DNA from: Intoshia linei
Taxonomy: Eukaryota; Orthonectida; Rhopaluridae
Assembly: GCA_001642005.1 (NCBI GenBank)
Contig: LWCA01000469.1
Coordinates: forward strand, 1 to 26,415
Length of the DNA stretch: 26,415 bases
Direction: 5' to 3'
Made by a program: the position numbers and the translations under genes
The notes under the pieces: generated by a model
What the model was told of the DNA's origin: nothing
Databases searched by the model: none
The model's input: the letters and a program-made list of their open reading frames with translations, nothing else
Shown: positions 18,593-26,415 of the stretch, piece after piece
Layout of the letters: each line of letters starts with the position of its first letter
Numbering within the stretch: the stretch's first letter is position 1

Positions 18593-21500
18593 TATAAATG
18601 TGATTAAATATTTATGAACTTTAATAAATTTACTCCGAATTTGATATACCAAAAATTCCGCTTTATAAACAAGTGACACTGCTTGAAAAATATTAGTCAA
18701 TATTTCAATTTGTATTAATCGCTTTATTACATTTTATTTGTTGTTCCATTCTCCAATTGCCTTTATGTTATATTAACTGCAAATTGACACATGACACGCC
18801 TACTATTAATCTTTAGTCAACATTTTGATTTAATTTTAAATATATTAACCGTTTATTTTTAATTGCGTGGCAAAATTTACAAAAATATTACACTGACCAA
18901 AATTATCATTATTTTTTTTCAAATTTAAATATTTTCAATACATCTTATATGTATTAACATTTAAATATTATAATAATAGTATGAAAAATAAAGTTATTAA
19001 AAAAAATTAAAAAAGGATACTACATTATTATTGGCAGAGCGAATCTACCAAACTCGAGGTAATCGAAAATAAAAATAGGGCCTTTAACAACGTTAAGTCT
19101 GATAATTTAACTTAAACTCCGATAACAAATTAATATACATAAAACGTAAACAATGATATCCAGCATAATTCAATAAACACAATTGGATTGGTCCTAGAAA
19201 ATTTGTTTAATATTACAAAATGTTCATATACAAATTAAAATATTTTTAGGGCACATTTATCACACCAGAGGGAGACCTCCCTGCACCCACATACATCTAA
19301 TACTGTCTTAGACTCTTAGATTTTTATTTACTAGCATTTTGTGTCATGGCCCAATTTTTTGAAATTAATTTATTTCATCATCCAGTAAATAAACAAGTCA
19401 AAATGTACGTACAAATCTTGGTTTAATTCATAATTTAATTAACCCTAGGATGTTTATTAATTAATTTATTGAAAAAGGTAAAAATTAATTTCAATGTATT
19501 TATTTATTATATTTATTGTTCATATGGTCCCGGTGTCCATGAAAAATGTTTAGATTATTAGGAGATAATTTTGACCATAAAAAAATTTACTGTTATTCGT
19601 TGGAACTCATTTTATGATTTAGAACTCTGGGTTTACACAGTATCATTTTTTAGGATCCCTTTACTATCAGATTATATATTAAAAATTGAGGTCTACGACG
19701 GAAACAGTTTAGCGCCGCTGCCACTGTAGTACCGTGTTAAGATCGAATTGGGTCTAGAGAAATTATTGGCAAAATGTTGTTTTCAATTTTTTTCATTACA
19801 CACAATATTTATAATAATATCCATTGTCGAACCCTTATAATTTAACATAATTATGTTATTGCTAAAAAAAGTTAAAATAAAGAACAGACAGGGTCGTGAA
19901 TAATCTGCAGTAGGTCAGGGCCAAATGAAAATTGTAGGCCTATAAAAATGGGACCTCTATACATTGCTTAATCGATCGTTCATTATCTAAAAATTAAAAA
20001 TAACCGTTGGAAATCGCATAGAATATTTTATTATACGATACATTTAGTATACTTGAGACATTTTCCAAAATTACCTATTATTAATTTTCAAAAGTTAACT
20101 CTTTCCCCTTTTCGCGGCCCTGAGAATAGACATACTTGTTATTTTTTTAAAAATAAAAAATTTTTTGATATATTATTTAGTATTTTATCTTTTACCACTT
20201 GTAATCCAATTAAACCTTCAAAATTGTTATCAAAAGAATATTATTCTATTTAATCGATGCATTCAAGTCGAATATTTGACTAATAATCTATTATTTCATT
20301 CATATTTTGTTCTGCAGGGTGTAGAATAATCCAGTGCTTAATAAACCAATCAATTTCTTTTTTTTAGTGTCACTCTAAGAGAAGGATAAACTTTTCGGGT
20401 TAACCTTTGAAAAAATTTTAAAAGAAAATTTATTTTATAATTGGAACGACAGAAAACTATCTGGAAAACACACTATGTCGAACACGACATCAATTATATC
20501 ATCGTCAATAGTTTTAATTATAGACAGCAGAGACGAATCTACCCAGTTCCAGACCACCCGAAAATGAAAAATAAGCCCTAATACATTTTTTCACAAACTA
20601 TACATAATGTTATAGCCCTAAAGACCTATCTAAGCCCTTGAATTGATATATTAAATTTATCACATAAAATGGTTATGATATTCAAGAATATAATTTTTTA
20701 ATGCTTATTTCGGAAAAATGAGGCCACCATTTTATAAATTTTTTTTAAATTGATTTCCTGATAATGATCTTCCTCTTTCACACAAACCTAGCTAGAATAT
20801 ATTAAAAAATGTTATTAAATTCATTCCTTAGAAACTTCACACTAAATTTATCATTAGATAAAAAACGTCCAAAATTTTTGATTCGTTAAGATGGGTTTAT
20901 CCTCGTTTTCATTAAATTGAGGGTTGACTGTTTTATTATTGGCCATTTAAAAAAAATATTAATCCAAAAAAACCAAATACTAATCATAAACACTTTATCG
21001 ATGATTGTCTCAAATAAACAGTCCCTTAAAATATAAACCTTAAATGAAGTTACCTACATTATACATTTAAAAAAAATATATAATTGATAATTGTTAATAC
21101 TGGGTATTTATTTATATAATATTTAAATCCTAAAGGTCTAATAACTATTAAAACGAAATATAATTGAATAAAAATCCTATCAGCTGGATACGGAAGAAGA
21201 GTATATAATTAATTAAGCTGTTTGATAAACCAAAATCCGAGACAATGGTCACAAGTTTGGGATGAAAAACAAATTTAACTGTAATTTGGTGTTAAAAAAA
21301 TAATAACTTGATACATAAAGAATTGAATAAAATGAAGCTACTTGAGTTTTTGTAAAAGGCGGTCACAGCAGGAAATTATATATAAAAGAATAAAACGAAT
21401 TATCAGAGAGTTTTAAAGTAGCAATATTGTTTATAGGCTAATTAATAGATTGTTGGTTATTAATTTGTAGTTTCCGACAAATCAATTCAATTAAATGGTG

Positions 21501-21921
21501 GCCTTGTTTAAACATGTGAATAAATGTTTATGTAACAGAGTTTAAGTATCTCATCCATTCATGTTAGTTTAGTAAATATTCAAAAAATAAAAATTAAACA
21601 GAACCAGCTTATTTTAACTAATCTGAAATGTTTTAAAATTTTAATATGAAATCATAAATACGTTATCACATTACAAATTCAACTTTTAAAAATTTAAAGT
21701 GCCTGAGGTCACGTTTTGTTAAAACATGTTTGACTTTTGAAGAGGTTATTTAAAACACCATTACAATCTTGTACTCTTAAACTTGACAAATTTTTAAACA
21801 GTCTTTGTATCGAAATGATATTCAATTGAAAAATAACGTAACAAACATTTACACATTTATTTAAAATAAAAAATTTAAAACGTGTCACACAAATTGGTTA
21901 GACAATTTAAAGGTAACGTTT
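18593..21921. other. Gene-poor 3.3-kb intergenic region
   Basis: This is likely the 5' flank and regulatory DNA of the forkhead gene on the left, and the 3' flank of the PPP2R3C-like gene on the right. No coding exon with sound splice sites was found. The block GAATCTACCAAACTCGAGGT..CGAAAATAAAAATAGGGCC (near 19040) has weaker relatives near 3975 and 20534, suggesting an old repeat family. A hAT-like pair is listed separately at 19915-20122. The 66-codon frame at 20053-20253 overlaps that relic and is not called. Confidence 0.5.
19915..20122. mobile_element. Possible hAT MITE relic
   Basis: CAGGGCCAAATGAAAATTGT near 19915 faces GCGGCCCTG at 20114-20122 (complement CAGGGCCGC). The CAGGGCC ends are inverted and hAT-like. 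No convincing 8-bp target duplication was found, so the boundaries and identity are uncertain. Confidence 0.35.
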
Positions 21922-24900
21922 TCATATTCTCGTGTCAATAATCACCAAAAATTCATCAGCCAAGGACTGATCTACAAAAAGATACGTTGCCGCATAAGAA
22001 AAATCCACTATTAGTTTCAAAAATTCAGCAGCACAAGAACTAAATAAACACAATCTTAATCAAATATCAAATATTTATCGCAAAAATTTAATCTACATGT
22101 CAACATTGACAAGAAACATTTCAATTAATATTAAAATAAATGTTTTTATATTGAAACATGACATTTCAGATTAAAAATGATTTATACATGTTTTTAAAAT
22201 TTAAATAAACCTCTGTAGTAGCTCTGTTCTCGTGATTTTGTAAGGATCTTTGGATTGAATCATATCAAACATTTCGTCAATAAAACTATTATAATTTTCT
22301 TCTATTCCATCTCTCATGTTAAAAACTTGGTACATTGACTAAATATAGTTATCATTTTATTTGGAAATATAAACGTCCACAAAAAAAGTAATATCAGAAA
22401 CGTCCAAGCAATTTTTTTCGTTTAAATCCAGCAATTTAAAAAAGTAAGATATTGAAGAAGGTTGCTCCATGAACATGAATGCATACATTAAATTCAGATA
22501 GCCATTATAATCCTATATTCAATAATTACACGAGCAATTTAGTCAACATAATATATACATTCATTTGGGAATTTTGAGTGAAATATAATATACGAAAAAT
22601 TAAATTAAATAATTAAATGACTAAATAAACACGTGAAATATTGTTTAAAAATTAAAATGTAATCACGTATTAGATTCTACATCACAAGTGTCAAATATGA
22701 TATCATGGGCTAATAATATATGATAAATATGTTATCATCACCTAAACACATTAAGAGTCAGGACCAAGAAGGAAAATTTCTCATAAAATATTTAAAATTT
22801 TATTTATCCTTATAATCATACCATACAAAGAGTCCTTACGCGACCGACGCCGAATCATAATTTTATATTATTTTTTAATTTTAGGGAGCAGTTGGCCCTG
22901 ACATGACAATGATTATCAATATCAGACTGTTCATATTTATACTGTCGTTTACTCATTTCACAATTTATAAAACTACAGTAATCCAAAATGTTCTTTCAGA
23001 TCAGGGGTCGGCAACCTTTTGCATCTCGTGGGCCACTTTTTTATATCAAAAAATTCTACGCCCCGTTTTTGAAAATTTACACAAGATAAATTTCAATTTT
23101 AACTGAATTGAAACGATTATAATATATTCCACAAAATAAAATTCAGGGAAATCTGAAAATTCAGTATTAAACTGATTATAATGAACCAATTATAGTAGAA
23201 AATGTTAAAACGGTATTTAAAACTTGAAAAATTTACATATTTTCTCAAAAGGCCACCAACATTATTCTGTGAGCCACTTTTGGCCCGCGGGCCACTGGTT
23301 GCCAATTCCCTGCTTCAAATGGATACATGGAATTCATAAAAATAACCAATTTTCCATTATGAGTACACATTGTTTCAAAAATTCTTTTGATAATATGCGG
23401 AGTAATATGCTTTGAGTTATTACTAAAATGTTTAATTCAATAATTTAAATTATATAGCAGGGCTCGGTAACCTTTCGTGTATCGTGGGCCGAAAATTTTA
23501 AATTAAACATTTTCTGATTAAAAATATGTTTGGTGAGAAAATGACATACCTGATGTAGGTTGCCTATCTCTGTTATACATTTATATTATCTAGTATTAAT
23601 ATTTTATGTTACTCAACCATTTTTCCATCTGGCATACAGCTAATAATACTTGGAATAATTGGAAACTAATATATGTATGTATGTAAAATTAGAAAAAATT
23701 TTAATGAAAAAACCCCCCACGCGTAACTAAAAAAGTAATCGTCAGAAATTAAAAATTTGACGTAACGAAGAAAACTCAAATTTTTATAAGAATAATGTTT
23801 TTAACATTTATTTTTACTACTCTTACTTTACTACAAATAGAAAATCCAAACATGTCGATAAAATGTATAAACATTAATTTAAGTTCCATTTTTGGTTTTT
23901 TGTTTAAAAGTTAGGTCAATATAATAATACATTTTTTGGTATAAACTAATGTTTTTCAACCTTTTCACACATTACCCATATTATATTATTTATTTTTATA
24001 TTATCAAAAATATTTTTTGAACTGAATATTGGATAGTCATGTTTTTTAGAATAAGAGCCATATTAATTTTTTCAAAAATCCAATTTTACAAAATAGTAAA
24101 ATAAAATCATTTCTGAATTTTATAGTACTGCTTTTATTTAAAAAAAACGGGAAAATTGTGTTTTTATAAACTATAAACTAAAAAAGAGATATAAACATGT
24201 TCTGCAAAAAACTATTAGAAATTGGATTTTTTTAAATTCTACGACTTAAATATTTAAATATACGGTAACATACACACACATGTAATTTTATATAAGTAAA
24301 GGATTACCGAGTTTTTCTAAAATCTTAAAAACCATTCAAATCACGAATGTTTAAATTTAGTCTAAAAACTACTGCAAAAATGTGTTAAAATTATTAAATT
24401 GTAAATAACAATTGTAAAAAAGTATAATTTTTGAAAAAATTACGCTAATAATTCATCACAAGATAAAAGTCCATCTCCATCCTTGTCAGTATTAATAAAA
24501 ACACCATAAAATCTAATAATACTGTCCACATAAAAAATATTTGTAGAAGTTTCCGATTGAGTTAACTCGTTTTGAAGCTAAAAATATAAAAAATAAAAAA
24601 AATAACTTTTAAATAATAAAATAAACAAATAAAAAACCTCTAGTAACTCTTCAATAAACCCAGTAGCCAAAATATCAGTAATAACAAATTTTCCACTATT
24701 AGAATAATCGAGAAAAAAACCAAACAATCTTGTAATAGAGACAATATAATAATCAATAAAATTGTCATCGACCACGTTAGATTTATGAAATTTATTAACC
24801 ATATTTCGTAAATAGCTAACAAAATTCTAAAAAAACAAATTAACCAAATAGAAATTAATAATAATAAAAATTAAAAAACTTAAATTTACATTAAAATTTA

Positions 24901-25633
24901 AAAACCCTTCTCCAGTTTCATCATACAAAAGCATTTCAATTCGAGTATTAACAATCCAGAGAGATTTAGTAATCATTTCAAACAATTGATCAGTTCTAAT
25001 TCTATACTTGGGATCATTTTTGGATAAAAAAGCAAAAGTATGAGATGAAAACATAAATCTTTATAATTAAATGAAAAAAAAAAAACTTTAAAAATCACCT
25101 AAAATTTGAACCCAACATGTGCTTAAATTTTATAAATTCATTAAATGTTAAATATTCCTGTTTGGCTAATTCACAGTCTTCGCAAATTTTCTATCAAAAA
25201 TGATAAATTTTGTAAATTGTAGATATAAAAATATTTACAGATAATTTTAATTTCTTTTCAGTCGAAATTCGCGATATTTTTTTATAAAACAAGTCTCTAA
25301 AATAATCAATTTACATTTAAAATAAATATTTTTACCTATATTCACAGTTGAATTTTTTTTGGATAATATTATCAAATTTCTACAATATTTTAAAATTATT
25401 TTTATAATTTTAAACTATTTTTTGGAAAAAATTAATTCTTTCTTGTTTTTTTTCGTTTTGATACAAATCCTCCCCATTTTTTTCACACTCTATAAACATA
25501 TTTAGTAAAAAATTTTTTCTTGTGTTTTTAGATATAATTATATACCATTAAATATTATTATAAAATTACCAACGTTGGATGCATTTTCATTCAAAAATTT
25601 CAATTTATTTAATATATTAGTGTATTTACTCAT
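21922..25633 (-). CDS. PPP2R3C: PPP2R3C-like PP2A B''-gamma regulatory subunit (G5PR), 12 exons
   Basis: The exons are 25633-25570, 25489-25416, 25379-25336, 25296-25239, 25190-25099, 25058-24890, 24826-24638, 24577-24444, 23422-23347, 22512-22375, 22338-22211 and 22039-21922. All are GT-AG and in phase, totalling 1284 nt (427 residues; human about 450). G5PR is an EF-hand B''-type subunit that binds PP2A and PP5 catalytic subunits. Family landmarks run in order: FLSKNDPKYRIR, SLWIVNTRIEMLLYDETGEG (~140-159), FFLDYSNSGKFVITDILATG, a canonical EF-hand loop DKDGDGLLSCDE (261-272), HIIKRIFETMCTHNGKLDYN, YFFKLLDLNEKNCLD (~323-337), IDEMFDMIQSKDPYKIT and LIVDFSYAATYLF. The second loop (from D329) lacks several calcium ligands. 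Seven introns are only 36-80 nt; introns 8 and 9 (1.0 and 0.8 kb) hold MITEs. The exon 10 donor could be 6 nt earlier, in frame. Confidence 0.92.
23002..23312. mobile_element. 311-bp hAT MITE in PPP2R3C-like intron 9
   Basis: It starts CAGGGGTCGGCAACCTTTTG and ends with the complement of CAGGGAATTGGCAACCAGTG. Subterminal GTGGGCCAC and GCGGGCCAC blocks are inverted. Flanking octamers TTTCAGAT (22994-23001) and CTTCAAAT (23313-23320) match at six of eight positions. The CAGGG..CGGCAACC ends are widespread in animal hAT elements. The short frames over it (22903-23106, 23117-23305, 23224-23415) are not genes. Confidence 0.85.
23458..23572. mobile_element. 115-bp hAT MITE in PPP2R3C-like intron 8
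   Basis: It starts CAGGGCTCGGTAACCTTTCG, followed by TCGTGGGCC, and ends with the complement of CAGAGATAGGCAACC. Octamers TTATATAG (23450-23457) and TTATACAT (23573-23580) match at six of eight positions. It belongs to the same end-sequence family as the MITE at 23002 but is a separate insertion. Confidence 0.75.
23947..23980 (+). mobile_element. hAT-like terminus fragment in PPP2R3C-like intron 8
   Basis: AATGTTTTTCAACCTTTTCA followed by CACATTACCC resembles the CAGTG.TTTTCAACC ends of hAT elements such as that at 1530. No partner end was identified. Confidence 0.35.
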
Positions 25634-25718
25634 TTATAAAAATTTTTATTTATTTTATTATATTGTTTATAAAGTTATGTCGTTTTTAATTTCACTATAT
25701 TTTGGTGATTTAAAATTT

Positions 25719-25997
25719 TTAATTTACTAATTTAAAAGTGGTAATTATATGAATAAGGACTGTGTAGAGTAGAACGATACAGGATGGACATTCTCCAATT
25801 ATTACCAGAATTAAAGTTTTTATTGACCGCTCTAAATTTTCATATTTGATTACGAACGGTACATCTTGATCAGTATACTTTCCTATTTTCGATAAATTAA
25901 CTATTATATAGAAAGCAATGATAAAAATTGTTAAAAAATTGCTAATATGAATACGAAAAAAATCAATTTTACATAAAATATTTATTAATTTTAACAA
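25719..25997 (-). CDS. Possible hydrophobic ORF, not confirmed as a gene
   Basis: An open frame of about 92 codons with no ATG near its start (the first codon at 25997 is TTG) ends at TAA 85 bp upstream of the PPP2R3C-like ATG. It is strongly hydrophobic, with up to three membrane-helix-like stretches (around FLTIFIIAFYIIV and CIVLLYTVLIHIITTF), and has a charged middle with IKYENLERS. In-frame stops close upstream prevent simple extension, and no splice arrangement with a start codon could be made to work. It could be an exon of an upstream membrane-protein gene, a decayed copy, or chance. Confidence 0.3.
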   Translation of the reverse strand: MLKLINILCKIDFFRIHISNFLTIFIIAFYIIVNLSKIGKYTDQDVPFVIKYENLERSIKTLILVIIGECPSCIVLLYTVLIHIITTFKLVN

Positions 25998-26254
25998 CGT
26001 GAATATATTTACGACGTATAGTGTTATTTTTCATACTAAGAAATGTAAAAACAGATGAGATTGAAATTATTTAATGTTAATAAAATTTTACAAAAAAGTA
26101 CATATTCACATAATTCCATTTAAATTTTCATATGGATATGTATTATAAATTTACTACACTAATACATTTATATATAATAATCGACATTATGAGTACATTG
26201 TTTCCCGAATAAACTAAATGTAAATAATTTATATTACATTAATTTTAATTAGTA

Positions 26255-26415
26255 TTAGGTCGTTTCATAAGTAATGTCGTTTTTTTAACAAAATTAAAAA
26301 GTTTATTTGATTACATTAAAAATAAAGTTATATTATAAAATACATAATATATTATATACACAAAATATTCACCATTGCTTTCCAGTCTTTTTCCAACGTT
26401 CCGGTAGTCTATTTA
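26255..26415 (-). mobile_element. Mariner element, 3' end, running off the window
   Basis: TTAGGTCGTTTCATAAGTAA at 26255-26274, preceded by TA, is a mariner terminal inverted repeat like those of the mellifera/cecropia group. Further in, the minus strand at about 26375-26406 reads LPERWKK and, after a frame change, LESNGEYF. This is the conserved mariner transposase C-terminus (L-P-E-R-W-x-K…N-G-x-Y-F). The frame change indicates a 1-base insertion or 2-base deletion, so this copy is probably inactive. The rest of the element lies beyond the window. Confidence 0.88.

Noticed and set aside
20053-20253. 66-codon plus-strand frame
   Set aside because: Overlaps a probable hAT relic. Low-complexity composition and no splice context or family resemblance.
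22903-23415. Short frames on both strands
   Set aside because: They lie in an intron and over a hAT MITE. The real coding content here is exon 9 of the PPP2R3C-like gene.
1-26415. tRNA, rRNA, CRISPR or bacterial-type operons
   Set aside because: No cloverleaf, rRNA block or regular direct-repeat/spacer array was seen, and the intron-rich genes show this is eukaryotic nuclear DNA.

Overview
The window is very A+T-rich nuclear DNA from a metazoan, most likely an arthropod or insect. The evidence is multi-exon genes with GT-AG introns, a forkhead gene of the FoxG/sloppy-paired class, a mariner end and many hAT-type transposon remnants. The species cannot be named from sequence alone. Most genes are not visible as single long reading frames. 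I found them by joining short exons whose splice phases agree and whose summed length is a multiple of three. Introns are often extremely small (36-63 nt), with a few of 0.4-2 kb that hold transposons.

Layout. 1-5100 is mobile-element territory: a hAT transposase remnant at the left edge, an interspersed repeat (copy A), a 1252-bp hAT element with an exact 8-bp target duplication, an orphan terminal exon (3042-3185), a hAT MITE carrying a nested pogo-like MITE, and a fold-back element built from minisatellite units. 5613-7101 (-) is a seven-exon gene for a small helical protein. 7840-8790 holds a minisatellite array and a 464-bp hAT MITE. 9008-10539 (-) encodes an STN1-like OB-fold protein (telomere CST complex). 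Only 48 bp upstream of it ends a gene for a single-pass membrane protein (10588-11740, -). Almost head-to-head with that lies a leucine-rich-repeat gene (11752-15545, +), whose long introns hold repeat copy B.

16896-17604 (+) encodes TMEM223, a mitochondrial complex IV assembly protein. It ends 48 bp from the convergent FoxG/sloppy-paired-like gene (17653-18592, -). About 3.3 kb of gene-poor DNA follows. 21922-25633 (-) is a complete 12-exon gene for a PPP2R3C-like (G5PR, PP2A B''-gamma) EF-hand regulatory subunit, 427 residues. One of its exons is sandwiched between two small hAT MITEs. The window ends with a weak hydrophobic ORF and the end of a mariner element.

The genes are not one pathway. 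They are ordinary housekeeping and developmental genes packed tightly between transposon-rich stretches. The most interesting signals are the short single-OB STN1-like protein, the ultra-short introns, the three-locus minisatellite/fold-back family and the derived forkhead gene with C-terminal eh1-like motifs.
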